The notes under the pieces are model-generated. The model made no database searches. It was not told where the DNA came from and saw only the letters and a list, made by a program, of their open reading frames with translations. The translations under genes and the position numbers were made by a program. Of a stretch of 64,000 bases of DNA, positions 19,131 through 28,811 are shown piece by piece (the first letter of the stretch is position 1; each line of letters opens with the position of its first letter). The stretch is taken from contig CM042145.1 of assembly GCA_023376005.1 (NCBI GenBank), positions 94,808,322 through 94,872,321 on the forward strand. The letters run 5' to 3'. The DNA comes from Doryteuthis pealeii. Taxonomy: Eukaryota; Mollusca; Cephalopoda; Myopsida; Loliginidae.

Positions 19131-20025
19131 ACGTGGGCTACTAGAAATAAGAAATATCAGCTACTGCTTAATGTTACATATTAATTGGATCCCTATTACT
19201 TTTTAAGGTAGTATAGAAATCCTTATGGCGATCAGTACAGCTGATGGCCTTGAGAGTGAGTGACAATGCTTGACCTCACTCTCACCTTGCTTTCTGGGGA
19301 TAGAATCGTGAGAACGGAACCCCGATAGAAAGCCCCCTTCCGGTTTAAGGTGGGCAACTCAGTTAGTCAGTTGGAGTTAGAGTTGTAGAGTTGCAGTTAG
19401 TCAGTTGCAGAGTTAGAAGCTAGGAAGATGTGAGCTGACTGCGCAGTTGTCTGGCCTGGGGATCCGGAATAAAGTAACATCAAAAGTAAATCGAAGTCTT
19501 GTTGTTATTACTAAAAGCTAACAATGACACAAGGCTTCTGACAAGAAATGGTCCCCAGCAGAACCAGACACGGAACCCAGATAAGAAAGACCAGACCAAG
19601 ATAGAAGACAGAAGACTAGACGATCAGAAGACGGCCGGAAGAATAGACCAGAGTAAGACGTAAGAAGTATACAACGTATAGATATGAAGTGCCGTCCAAG
19701 AAAAGGCACTATGCAACACTTAAGACGCAAAAAGATATGGATAGATCCACGTGTAAGCAATCCGAAGCAAGGTAGTTTTGGAGCAGGGTGGAGTGAAGGA
19801 CGTGATCACGGAGTACTCGTACAGATATCCAGTGGGAGCAGACGTACCGGAAACCACTAAGACTCTCACAAAGAAGAAATAGTCAATTGATTCGAACCAA
19901 TGTAAAAAAAGAGGAGAAATATTTAGAAAAAAATCAGACAATACGACTAATATTAATAAAGTTATAATGGAATTTGATAATTTGCTTTTGAAACATTGTT
20001 AAGTAAAGTATATTATTATTTATAT
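19131..20025. other. Unclassified; possible LTR-like stretch
   Basis: 19,215-19,520 has short direct repeats 'CAGTTAGTCAGTTG', AATAAAG at 19,470 and a TAACA end, followed by a purine-rich stretch with no stop in one frame for a short way. This could be an LTR end and its leader, but neither a primer-binding site nor a second LTR was found. Confidence 0.25.
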
Positions 20026-20029
20026 ATTT

Positions 20030-20232
20030 TTGAAGGCAATTACAATGCATATATCGTATAAAATTCGATAATTATTGAAAATAATCATGACAAGCAAACT
20101 CGGCGAATAAAGCGCTCAACATGGAACACCGTCCAGCTATTTCAACTTTATTAAGTCTCATCGGCGGTCTATAGTTACGATCTCCCTCCGTCAGAGATCG
20201 AAACCGGGAACCCAGCACCGACTCACTGCTCC
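20030..20232 (-). mobile_element. Diverged tRNA-headed hammerhead SINE
   Basis: Same unit as 13,505-13,745: minus-strand B box GGTTTCGATC (about 20,185), a hammerhead at 20,128-20,168, and tail ending GCATTGTAATTGCCTTCAAAAA next to TA-rich sequence. The head runs into 'AGAGGTTAGTGAGTCTGGAGC', which is also found at 21,630 and in the adjacent fold-back. Confidence 0.65.
20128..20168 (-). ncRNA. Decayed hammerhead (family 1)
   Basis: Stem I is ACCG/CGGT, which differs on both strands from ATATCG/CGATAT at 13.6 kb yet still pairs: compensatory change. Stem II is identical to the 13.6 kb copy. The core is CCGATGA (U4 to C) and the cleavage site is GGA instead of GTA, so this copy should be inactive. 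Confidence 0.6.
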
Positions 20233-20353
20233 AGACTCACTAACCTCTAATTTTTCCCAGCTTTCGATAACCTTTTCCTTTCCAAGAATATATATATATT
20301 CTGGGAAGGGAAAATGTGGTCGGGGGCTGGGAAATATTAGAGGTTAGTGAGTC
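20233..20353. repeat. 120-bp fold-back centred on (TA)n
   Basis: Left arm AGACTCACTAACCTCTAATT... and right arm ...AATATTAGAGGTTAGTGAGT are reverse complements that meet in ATATATATAT at about 20,293. The right arm sequence recurs at 21,595-21,650. Confidence 0.75.
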
Positions 20354-20373
20354 TGCTGCAGTTTTCCTTTCCC

Positions 20374-20395
20374 AGAATATATATATATATATATA
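20374..20395. repeat. (TA)n tract
   Basis: Abuts the outer end of the next fold-back. Confidence 0.85.
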
Positions 20396-20552
20396 TAAAC
20401 AAGGTTTGTTTAGAATGGCTTTTTGCCGATAATTTTTTGGAGAATAAGTGTTTAATTGGAGTCGTACCTAATTTTGAAAATTAATTAATTAATAATGAAT
20501 TAGGCGGGAATACCTATTAAATGTATGGCTAAACAAATCGAGAAAAATCAAT

Positions 20553-20594
20553 CTCTGTATGTACATTTCAGCCTATTAGGCCTCATCAGCAGAG
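20553..20594 (-). ncRNA. Hammerhead ribozyme (family 2, copy 1)
   Basis: Minus strand: stem I CTCTG/CAGAG, core CTGATGA, stem II GGCCT-AAT-AGGCT (closing pair G-U), GAAA, very short stem III AT/AT with loop GTAC, cleavage after ATA. Complete core. The two-pair stem III predicts weak activity as a monomer. Confidence 0.8.
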
Positions 20595-20693
20595 CTATAG
20601 ATCGGAAGACCGCCCTGTGCGTGATTTGAAACCGGACTGCCAAGCTGACAGGCCGATCCCATAACACGCACAGGGCGGTCTTCCGATCTATAG

Positions 20694-20735
20694 CTCTGCT
20701 GATGAGGCCTAATAGGCTGAAATGTACATACAGAG
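20694..20735 (+). ncRNA. Hammerhead ribozyme (family 2, copy 2)
   Basis: Identical in all structural elements to copy 1 but on the plus strand, in the right arm of the fold-back. Confidence 0.8.
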
Positions 20736-20989
20736 ATTGATTTTTCTCGATTTGTTTAGCCATACATTTAATAGGTATTCCCGCCTAATTCATTATTAAT
20801 TAATTAATTTTCAAAATTAGGTACGACTCCAATTAAACACTTATTCTCCAAAAAATTATCGACAAAAAGCCATTCTAAACAAACCTTGTTTACAACTTAC
20901 CATATCGTCGTGTAATAAAAGTCACTAGAAGAGGAATGTTAACCTACTCTAAACAAATCATAAAATCTAAGAAGTTCGTTTAGTGTTGG

Positions 20990-21204
20990 GGTTATGGGAT
21001 CGGCCTGTCAGATTGGCAGTCCGGTTTCAAATCACGCACAGGGCGGTCTTCCGATCTATAGCTCTGCTGATGAGGCCTAATAGGCTGAAATGTACATACA
21101 GAGATTGATTTTTCTCGATTTGTTTAGCCATACATTTAATAGGTATTCCCGCCTAATTCATTATTAATTAATTAATTTTCAAAATTAGGTACGACTCCAA
21201 TTAA

Positions 21205-21208
<4 letters not shown>
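20990..21208 (+). mobile_element. Third copy of family 2 hammerhead SINE
   Basis: Complete order in direct orientation: head GGCCTGTCAGATTGG and B box GGTTTCAAATC, then hammerhead, then tail ending CCAATTAAACAC, and (TA)n from 21,209. It differs from the spacer head of the fold-back by single bases, confirming the head belongs to the element. Confidence 0.85.
21062..21103 (+). ncRNA. Hammerhead ribozyme (family 2, copy 3)
   Basis: Same stems, core and ATA cleavage site as copies 1 and 2. Confidence 0.8.
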
Positions 21209-21248
<40 letters not shown>

Positions 21249-21252
21249 TATT
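21209..21252. repeat. (TA)n microsatellite
   Basis: TA tract at the 3' end of the third family 2 copy. Confidence 0.95.
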
Positions 21253-21349
21253 TGGCATTTAAACTCATCCAGGGGTTAAGACCGAGAAAAAACAAATACA
21301 AAGTACTCAATACAATGTAGAGCAAAATTTATTTATAAAATGGATAAAA

Positions 21350-21390
21350 GTAACCTACTCAAGTTTCATCGCCTGAATCGTCAGGGTTAC
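21350..21390 (-). ncRNA. Hammerhead ribozyme (family 3, left arm)
   Basis: Minus strand: stem I GTAACC/GGTTAC (6 pairs), core CTGACGA (free position 7), stem II TTC-AGGC-GAT with a U-U closing mismatch, GAAA, stem III AC/GT with loop TTGA, cleavage after GTA. Confidence 0.7.
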
Positions 21391-21504
21391 ATCCGCTGAA
21401 TTAATCGAGCTTTCGATTAATGTCAGTTGGTACCATGTATGACCGTTGAAATGGGTCTTGGTACCAACTGACATTAATCGAAAACTCAATTAATTCAGCG
21501 GATG

Positions 21505-21545
21505 TAACCCTGATGATTCAGGCGATGAAACTCGAGTAGGTTACT
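21505..21545 (+). ncRNA. Hammerhead ribozyme (family 3, right arm)
   Basis: Plus strand: stem I GTAACC/GGTTAC, core CTGATGA, the same weak stem II, GAAA, stem III AC/GT with loop TCGA, cleavage after GTA. The two arms differ at core position 7 and in loop III, both unconstrained positions. Confidence 0.75.
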
Positions 21546-21551
21546 TTTACC

Positions 21552-21555
<4 letters not shown>

Positions 21556-21590
<35 letters not shown>
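21556..21590. repeat. (TA)n microsatellite
   Basis: TA tract at the end of the fold-back. Confidence 0.95.
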
Positions 21591-21591
<1 letters not shown>

Positions 21592-22050
21592 CTGGGAAAG
21601 GAAAGGGTGGTCGGAAGCTGGGAAATATTAGAGGTTAGTGAGTCTGGAGCTGTGAGTCGGTCTGGACCCAGGCAGTTAGAGTTTTGTTCGAGTTGGACAG
21701 TTGATTGAGAGCCGTGATGCAGACAGTACCAAGATGGACATAGAGATTTAACAGATAGATCGAGTAGAGGATTCAGGTAGAGGGGCGTCCATTGGAGATC
21801 CAGGGCACTGCTGAGCTGAGAGCGAGTGAGTAGAAGAGATGAGTTAGACATCGCGGCGCTGAATGTTCTTCCTCTGAGCGTCAGAAAGATTTCACCCTAC
21901 GTCTGTCTTTGTGCTTCTGCTTTATTTTCCCTGTGACGGCCCTTCCGAGTGGGATGCAGTTCGAAGTAACACAACCAAAGGGGTCTGACGCAGTCGACTG
22001 ACGATGCAGCAGAATGAAGATACGAAAATGAACCTGGTCCGGGGACCTGT
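21591..22050 (+). repeat. Unclassified repeat with 'GAGGTTAGTGAGTCTGG'
   Basis: Begins TTCTGGGAAAGGAAAGGGTGG and shares 60 or more bases with 20,295-20,353. It continues with GC-richer sequence to about 22,030. No frame of note; possibly an LTR or SINE body. Confidence 0.4.
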
Positions 22051-22761
22051 GCATTTTCATTAAATGGAATATCTCACGAAAATAAAACCTGTGCAGAGCT
22101 CTAAATGAACCATGTTTCCTATGTTTTCACAAAAAATAACTATAACAAGATTTTCAGACGAGAATTTTCTTTTTAATGATAGAATTGAATCAATAGGAAA
22201 TTGTAGACATAGGTTGAACCAGTAACTAAAATATTATTAGAATTACACCATTGAATTTTAACTAAATACGTTAGATATTTTTTGGAATAATTATTAATTT
22301 TAAATAGGATAGATACTGAAATAGAACAGAGAAACACTGAAATTAGTAATATCAAATTCCTAAAATATAATTAGAATTTAACTGTTTTCACGAGCTATTT
22401 TTGTAATTATATTTCAAAGTTCAAAACGATTGGAGATGTGATAGCTAAGAAATAAACAAACGAATACAATATGCCGCACGCGGCAACAGAAAAGAATATG
22501 AACTACCATAGCGTTCAAAAGTTACTATTGGAAAAGACGTTAATATCAGTTTAACTAAGTAATGACATCAAATTAGTCAAGTAAAAGGTAGGGTCCTGAT
22601 GAGATCATATAGATCGAAACCGTGGTAGATCCATAACTCTTTTCCACTATTATTACTGCTATTATTATTGCTCTATATTTATTATATATCGGGCACTCTT
22701 GGATAAATTACTAAAGCCACTGCAACGGAAAAGTGAAAGCGGCAATTGGACAGTATATATA

Positions 22762-22794
<33 letters not shown>

Positions 22795-23270
22795 TATAAT
22801 GGAGATTATGTAACTTTCAGTCTGTAACCGAAATTACATCATCACTGACATCACGATTTCTTAGTTACTTAAGTTATATTCTCAACTATTATGAAATAGA
22901 CATTATTTAATCTTCATTAGCACCTTATTTGATAACGATGTCTCTATCAAGGTCTAGCTGAGGTAGATTTGTCGCAAAACTGCTCATATTATTAATGTAT
23001 TTAAAAATCTGAAATATGTGTTATATATCTCTAAGAAAAAGTAGGTTTAATAAATAATTATTTGCCATTACTGATTTCTAATACTATCAAGTTATTCTCA
23101 AACAGCAATCCTTTATATAATTTGAATAAATGTCAATTAGAATAACATTGAAATAAGTGTAATATTTTCATATTCGTTCTTATTAAATATCGTTAGTCTT
23201 TCAAATTTGATATGATATTTTAATGCATTAAATCTTAAATACTAGCGCCCAAGGAGGCGCATACTTATGC
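22051..23270. other. AT-rich sequence without recognised feature
   Basis: No coding similarity, box pair or repeat identified apart from a (TA)n run at 22,756-22,797. Confidence 0.4.
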
Positions 23271-23272
23271 TA

Positions 23273-23273
<1 letters not shown>

Positions 23274-23354
<81 letters not shown>
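23274..23354. repeat. Compound (TA)n(GT)n microsatellite
   Basis: About 40 bases each of TA and GT. It marks the 5' truncation point of the RTE fragment. Confidence 0.95.
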
Positions 23355-23357
<3 letters not shown>

Positions 23358-23822
23358 AATCCAATCTCATTCACAGACAAGTTAAAGAGACAGTTCTTCC
23401 AGGCTGTTGTCGTATCAGTGTTGCTATATGGCTGCACCACCTGGACCCTAACGAAGCGACTAGAGAATAAACTAGATGGGAGCTGTACAAGAATGCTGCG
23501 GGTGATCCTGAACAAGACGTGGAAACAGCACCCCACGAGAAAACAGCTGTACGGCCACCTGCCACATATCACCCAAACCATCTGAGTAAGACGGACAAGA
23601 TACGCGGGACACTGCTGGAGAAGCAAGGACGAACTCATAAGCGATGTCCTCCTGTGGAAGCTAGCACATGGGCACGCCAGTATGGGCCGACCAACGAAGA
23701 CGTCCATTGATCAGCTCTGTGCGGATACAGGATGCTGCACAGAGGACCTCCCGAGAATGATGAGCGATAGGGACGGATGGAGAGAGATTATCATGGATAT
23801 CCGTGCCAACAGCGCGACATGA
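23355..23822 (+). pseudogene. RTE-type LINE, C-terminal ORF2 fragment
   Basis: One frame from 23,358 to the stop at 23,820-23,822 encodes about 155 residues: KLKRQFFQAVVVSVLLYGCT, TWTLTKRLE, TRMLRVILNKTWKQHPTRKQ, LYGHLPHI, RRTRYAGHCWRSKDELISDV, DQLCADTGCCTEDLPRM, DGWREIIMDIRA and a terminal NSAT. This is the region after the reverse transcriptase palm/thumb in RTE-like LINEs. Only one in-frame stop (TGA at 23,583-23,585, in place of CGA, a CpG transition) interrupts it, so the copy is fairly young. Followed by TGATGATG, the characteristic tail. Confidence 0.75.
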
Positions 23823-23829
23823 TGATGCT

Positions 23830-23906
23830 GATATATATATATATATTATATATATATATATATATATTGTGTGTGTGTGTGTGTGTGTGTTGTGTATGTA
23901 TGTATG

Positions 23907-23937
<31 letters not shown>
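23830..23937. repeat. Compound (TA)n(GT)n microsatellite
   Basis: TA with one ATTATAT break, then GT with TATGTATG interruptions. Confidence 0.95.
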
Positions 23938-23941
<4 letters not shown>

Positions 23942-24050
23942 GAAGCAAGGACGAACTCCTAAGCGACATTCTCCTATGGAATCCTACACATAGATACACC
24001 AGTGTTGATCGATTAGTAAAAACTTATATTCATCAGCTCTTAGCCGTCAT
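23938..24050 (+). pseudogene. Second RTE 3' fragment
   Basis: Reads RSKDELLSDILLWN then degenerate sequence to TYIHQL, the same region as 23,620-23,720. Truncated on both sides. Confidence 0.55.
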
Positions 24051-24690
24051 ATAATTATAACTAACGATTGGTTCGTCATTAGTCACATTAACGTGCAAAA
24101 CGATATCGTTTTCTGGATTTAACTATTATTGACTAATCTATAAGCCAAATGGTATCTTTCAAATCCAGTTGTCGTTGTTTCCTGTTCGTGAGCATCTCCA
24201 CATCGCCTTCAAACGTTAAGCATTCTCTATCTGCGTAATTCGGATGTTTGAATGTTTTCCCTCGTAAAACGAAGCAAGACCTTTGTTATCAAACCGAACA
24301 CTTGCTGTGACCTTTTAAGAACGTCTTATATCTGTATTTTCTTTTCTTTTTTTTATAATCCCAACCAGCTTCAGGCAGCTAAATTATACGCGTTCTTCCC
24401 TTCCTGATCCGATGCGTCTAATACTGTTCTCATTCTGGGTTCCTGTGGGCTGTATTGATTTATCTTTAAGATCACGAATCTTTCTCAAGTTAGTCGATAT
24501 CAAGAGGGAGGGGGGGCGCTCCGAAAGTAAAAGCCACCTATTTATACGAAAAACCTACAGCAGGCGCAATAACACCCTTTTGGTATGCATCAAGAACTGT
24601 TTTTTTTATGCTTCGTCATCACCAGCGGCTATGCATTCTTACCAGCGATGAACAAGGGTTTGAACATCGCGCCCGTAAGAAGATAGATTT
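24051..24690. other. Unclassified sequence
   Basis: No gene or repeat recognised. Confidence 0.35.
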
Positions 24691-24693
24691 ATT

Positions 24694-24818
24694 CATCATC
24701 ATCATCATCAATCAATCATCATCATCATCATCATCATCAAGTAGTGGTGATAGCACGGATTCCCTTGACACACTTTCTCTTCTTTCTTTCTTTCTTTCTT
24801 CCTTTCTTCTCTCTCTCT

Positions 24819-24858
<40 letters not shown>

Positions 24859-25030
24859 CCGTTCGTGTCGACAATCGCTTGTAGTGAGTCATCTAGACGG
24901 CATCCACTGTCCTCACAGAGCTGGCAAATTAAAGTTTTTGCTGGTCGGCTAACACTGGTGTTTTTCTACGAGTAGAACACCATTAGAGAATGTCGCTTAT
25001 GAGTTCTTCCTTACTTCTCCGACAGTGCCC
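24694..25030 (-). pseudogene. RTE 3' end interrupted by a CT microsatellite
   Basis: (ATC)n at 24,694-24,740 is the tail; the minus-strand continuation matches the RTE C-terminus (variant) but is split by a TTCTTTC/CTCT tract at 24,775-24,855. Near 24,990 it retains the KEELISDIL segment. Confidence 0.55.
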
Positions 25031-25375
25031 GGTATGTCTTGTCTTTACTTGGATTGTTTTTGAGATGGGAGGTAAGTGATCGTGCAGTTGCTATTTTTTG
25101 TAGGGTGCTGTTACCAGGATTTATTCAAAATAGCACGCAAATTTCATGTGTAGTTTCCATGTGGATTTCCCAGACGTTTTGTTAAAGTTCAAGTGATTCG
25201 ACCGTATAATGTACATACAATGAACGCGATTCTTAAACCTCTATGCCTAAAATAACCCTAAGCAGGTTAACATGCCATTAAAATTAATTAATCATTCAAT
25301 AATAAATAAGCATTCCTTAGAATATGCTGAATGTATTTTCTGTAGAGGGGTAAGACCCTCCCCCAAAGGAGTGTC
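25031..25375. other. Unclassified sequence
   Basis: Nothing recognised. Confidence 0.35.
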
Positions 25376-25530
25376 CTGGGTATGATACTAAACTACATCT
25401 GATGGTGAGGCTTCGGTTCTAGAGATCTTTGGCGTGTGTAACACCGCTTCATTGCCACTACACTTAGATAAACTCTGAATCAGAGTGACAGTACCTGTTA
25501 GGGTACCATTTATGGGTCAGATAGATCTAT
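25376..25530 (-). repeat. Repeat family C fragment
   Basis: Contains 'AACTACATCTGATGGTGAGG', 'CTGAATCAGAGTGACAGTACC' and 'TTATGGGTCAGATAGATC', a family C end in reverse orientation. Confidence 0.6.
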
Positions 25531-25729
25531 TTAAAAAAAAAGTATTCGTAGTTTTCTCTCCACTTCTCTATATCAATAATAGTACTCACACTACTGCTTG
25601 GAAGTTTTATTTTATTAGAAAGACTAGCAAATATATGCACCCTCCGGTACAGGTATTTAAGTTTAAAAGTAATAAAATAGATTAAATCAGAAAGGCTAAT
25701 GAAACTAATTAAGAATGCAGATAAAAATA

Positions 25730-26305
25730 TTTGTTTGTTTGTTTGTTTTGTTTTACGGCATATCAACCTCAGTGGGTCATTTAATGCCGATAAAGTTTTC
25801 AAATAAATCAATTCTTAATGGATAATACAATCTTTTTATAAATACATTTTTCTATTTAACCATAGATGGGACCCTAACAGGTACTACACTCCGGATCAGA
25901 GTGGACGAGGGAGCAATGGTGATGAATGGGGTCTCCACATTCCCCAAACTCCAAAAACTGGAACCTCACCATCAGATAGAGTTTAACGTCATTCCCAGGA
26001 CATGTAGACCCGCAGCCACCGCATTCTAGCACCCATATGATAAAAGGGTTTAGGCTTGCTAATAAGAGCAATAGGGTTGGGAAAAATCATATAGGTGCTA
26101 GGGCTTGACGTGACCAGCCGATTGATCGGAGGGGGCCTCTCCGACCGCCCGTCTAGCCCAATGAATTGCTCTCATCACCTAGGCTCTATCCTTAAGCATC
26201 ACGGGTCGCCACCCACGGCCAACAGGTGGCCCCATTGGGGGAGTCTTACGCCTCTGCAGAGGTGCAGTCGGTGGATTCTAACGCCCCAGCCGACAGGGCG
26301 GTAAA
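25730..26305 (+). repeat. Repeat family C, nearly complete
   Basis: Order: TTTTACGGCATATCAACC start; 'AACCATAGATGGGACCC'; 'GATCAGAGTGGACGAGG'; 'GAACCTCACCATCAGATAG'; 'GGGCTTGACGTGACCAGCC'; 'CCCGTCTAGCCCAA'; end with 'CCCCAGCCGACAGGGCGG'. Cleaner than the copies beyond 30 kb and a useful reference for the consensus. Confidence 0.75.
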
Positions 26306-26885
26306 AATATTTGAAACAGAGAGGAGTATAATCGGAAAATAGAACAACCGAAACCTACTCTTCCATCACTTCCGTTTTTCAATGTTAAATTTTGCTAATT
26401 TAACTATTTAGTTAATATAGGAAGTAAAGAATAAAATTAGTTATTTCTTCTTGTTAATGGATTTCTTTTAAGATTTATCCACGAGAATTTTGCTCATATT
26501 TATTAAGATAAAACCAAACAATTAGAAATGAATAATACCAAGCACATATTTATTAAAAGCATTTTTTAAATATCAATATGCAAATTAGCTTTACCGTTTA
26601 CACTGTAAACCGCTATTTTGTTTATATATAAATACAATTGCATGTTATTAGAATTTAGGTAAAGCCAACAGTACTAATGATATCAAACAGTTTTATTAGT
26701 AATTGAGGTTCAAATAAAAATGAAATAATGGAAAATGTGACGTAAATAAGTAAGGAAATTGTGAGTAGAGTAGTAATATAGTTTCGCTTACAGACAGAAA
26801 AACACACAATCTCCATTATAATAAGATTAGATTTCCATATGGTTGTTAACTTCTTTATTTCCTCTAGTGTATTGTTTTGTTCCAC
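26306..26885. other. AT-rich sequence without recognised feature
   Basis: No coding or repeat signal recognised. Confidence 0.4.
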
Positions 26886-27310
26886 AATATCATAGGCAGT
26901 GGCTTGTCCACCCTGTCGACTGGGGCTATAGAATACACCGACTGCACATCTGCAGAAGGTTAAGACCCCACCCCCAATGGGGCCACATGTTGGCGGTAGG
27001 TGGCCACCAGTGATGTTCAAGGATGGAATCCTAGTCTCTAAGCAGTCCATGACATGCAACACCCCATTTTGGTGTTTATTTGGGCTAAAAGGGCGGTCGG
27101 AGAGACCCCTCCGTTAAATCGGCTTGTCGCATTAAACCGTAACACCTATATGCTTGTCCCGATCCTATTGTCCTTATGGCAATGTTCCAACCCTTTTCAT
27201 CATATATGTGCTATAAAGCGGTGGCTGAAGATTTTAGTGTTCCGGGTATGACGTTAAACTTCCTCTGGTGCTGAGGTTCCAGTTCTGGTGATCTGAGGAG
27301 TGTCAAGTAT
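26886..27310 (-). repeat. Repeat family C (inverted)
   Basis: Reverse complement of the same module series (CCCTGTCGACTGGGGC ... AAATCGGCTTGTCGCATTA ... GGTATGACGTTAAAC). It faces the 25.7 kb copy, so the two form a wide inverted pair separated by about 0.6 kb. Confidence 0.7.
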
Positions 27311-27339
27311 GTGACACAATGGTTACGTGAAAATACGAC

Positions 27340-27555
27340 CAGAGAAAAAAGAATAAAAATAGAATGTCTAGACCCATGCAACGAAAGAAATATATAAGTT
27401 GCAATAGAAAAAAACAAAGAATAAAAGAACAAAAAAGAGAGAGAGAAATTAGGAAACTTAGAAAAGAGGATCATTAGAGAATGAAGAATACGACGAATGA
27501 ATAAAATAACATTAACCATACTGAAAAAGAAGAAAACTGAAATAGTGAAAGGAAG

Positions 27556-27586
<31 letters not shown>

Positions 27587-28075
27587 GAGAGGGGAGAGAG
27601 AGAGAGATAAATTGAAAAATGAAAGGAATACAGAAAAGGAGACTGTAATAGAGAAAATAAAATAAAGAAAGAAAGAAAGAAAGAAAGAAAGAGAGAAAAT
27701 CGCAATAAAAAAAAATAAAGAGTGAAAGAATAAAAAAGTTAAAATAGAAAAATTAGAGAAATACGTCAAATGAAAGGAAAGAATTATCTTACGCTAATAA
27801 CAAAGAAAGAACGACAGACAGTTGCTAAAGAAAGAATGAAAGAGAAAGAAAATTATAATAGAAAAAACAAAGAGTGAAAGAATTAAAAAGTTGAAATTGA
27901 AAAAAAAATGCAAAGAAAGAAGGAAATAAAAGCTTAGAATAGAAAAAATTGAGAAGGAGCCGGGAATGAAGAATACGACGAATGAAAGAAATAGAATTAA
28001 CCATGTTGAAAAAGAAAGAAAGAAAGAAGGAAAGAAAGAAGAAAGAAAGAAAGAAAAAAAGTTGGAACAGATAAC
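27340..28075. repeat. GAAA-rich polypurine region
   Basis: AGAAA and GA repeats with short unique words ('GAATAGAAAAAT', 'GAATACGACGAATGAA' twice, at about 27,482 and 27,965), implying an internal duplication of about 480 bp. Long open frames on the minus strand are compositional. Confidence 0.85.
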
Positions 28076-28800
28076 GGTCAAGAGAGTCAGAAAAGGTGTA
28101 CGGCCACCATGAAGTTAAGCCAGTTAGATATAATATATTTTAGTGGCTTGTTTTAAGAGAAAATGGGTTGACCCATATCAGTAAAGCCAGCAATTGACTT
28201 ATAGATAACTTCCTTGCCATCTGGCAACTTAGACTTAAATCCCCTCCGCTCCATCACAAAATGCACAGTGCCACACCTTCCTCCTCCATTAGTGTCCTGT
28301 TATCAAACTTTTTGTTGTGTTTTTCCTCCCTGTGAACCTGTCTCTGACTCGTACCCTTCGAATCGGCCAGCACAGAACATTACAACGTGGGGTCATCGTC
28401 ATTGTGCAACAAATGAATTATTCTCACGAGTTACCCTTAATCGATTTTAACCAGAGGTCAACCTCTGACCATAATTCTGTGTCGGGTCCCATCACTGAAT
28501 GGTATATATACCATAATTAAAAATCAATCGGATTTGAGTAATCCCTTTATAGGTATGTCCTAATAAGTACAATAAGCAACCTGCAAGACCATACATAGTT
28601 TAAATATTGTCATATATTCTACAGGCGAAAATTGAATTTAAGATGCTTTTTGTAAATTAAATTGTTTTGTAATTTAGTACATTAAAGAAAAAACCTAGTT
28701 TTTTTAGAATATCACGAAAGTTCAAACAAGTTGTATCTCATTAAGAATGAGTATTTCAAAATGAATAATCACAAAATAAAAAAAGAAAGAAATAGTAATA
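28076..28800. other. Unclassified sequence
   Basis: No feature recognised; a moderately GC-rich patch at 28,210-28,490 has no coding similarity that I can name. Confidence 0.35.
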
Positions 28801-28811
28801 CAAATATTTTA

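Larger units (their letters stand above)
20396..20892. mobile_element. 228-bp-arm fold-back of tRNA-headed hammerhead SINE
   Basis: 20,396-20,623 and 20,665-20,892 are almost exact reverse complements. The 41-base spacer is the head of the element: on the minus strand, GGCCTGTCAGCTTGG (A-box-like) and GGTTTCAAAT (B-box-like). The structure is one complete minus-strand element (head, hammerhead, tail) joined head-to-head to a second headless copy. The near-identity of the arms indicates recent formation. The tail contains ATTAATTAATTAA and GGTACGACTCCAATTAAACAC. Confidence 0.85.
21339..21555. mobile_element. Fold-back of family 3 hammerhead repeat
   Basis: 21,339-21,435 and 21,459-21,555 are reverse complements around a 23-base spacer. 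Each arm contains a complete hammerhead near its outer end and 'TTAATTCAGCGGATGTAACC', also found around the 17.4 kb copy. Followed immediately by (TA)n. Confidence 0.8.

Noticed and set aside
19215..19560. Solo LTR
   Set aside because: No paired TG...CA ends, primer-binding site or second copy were found, so it is listed only as unclassified.
27282..27310. CTGAGGA as a hammerhead core
   Set aside because: No GAAA with stem II nearby; it is part of repeat family C.
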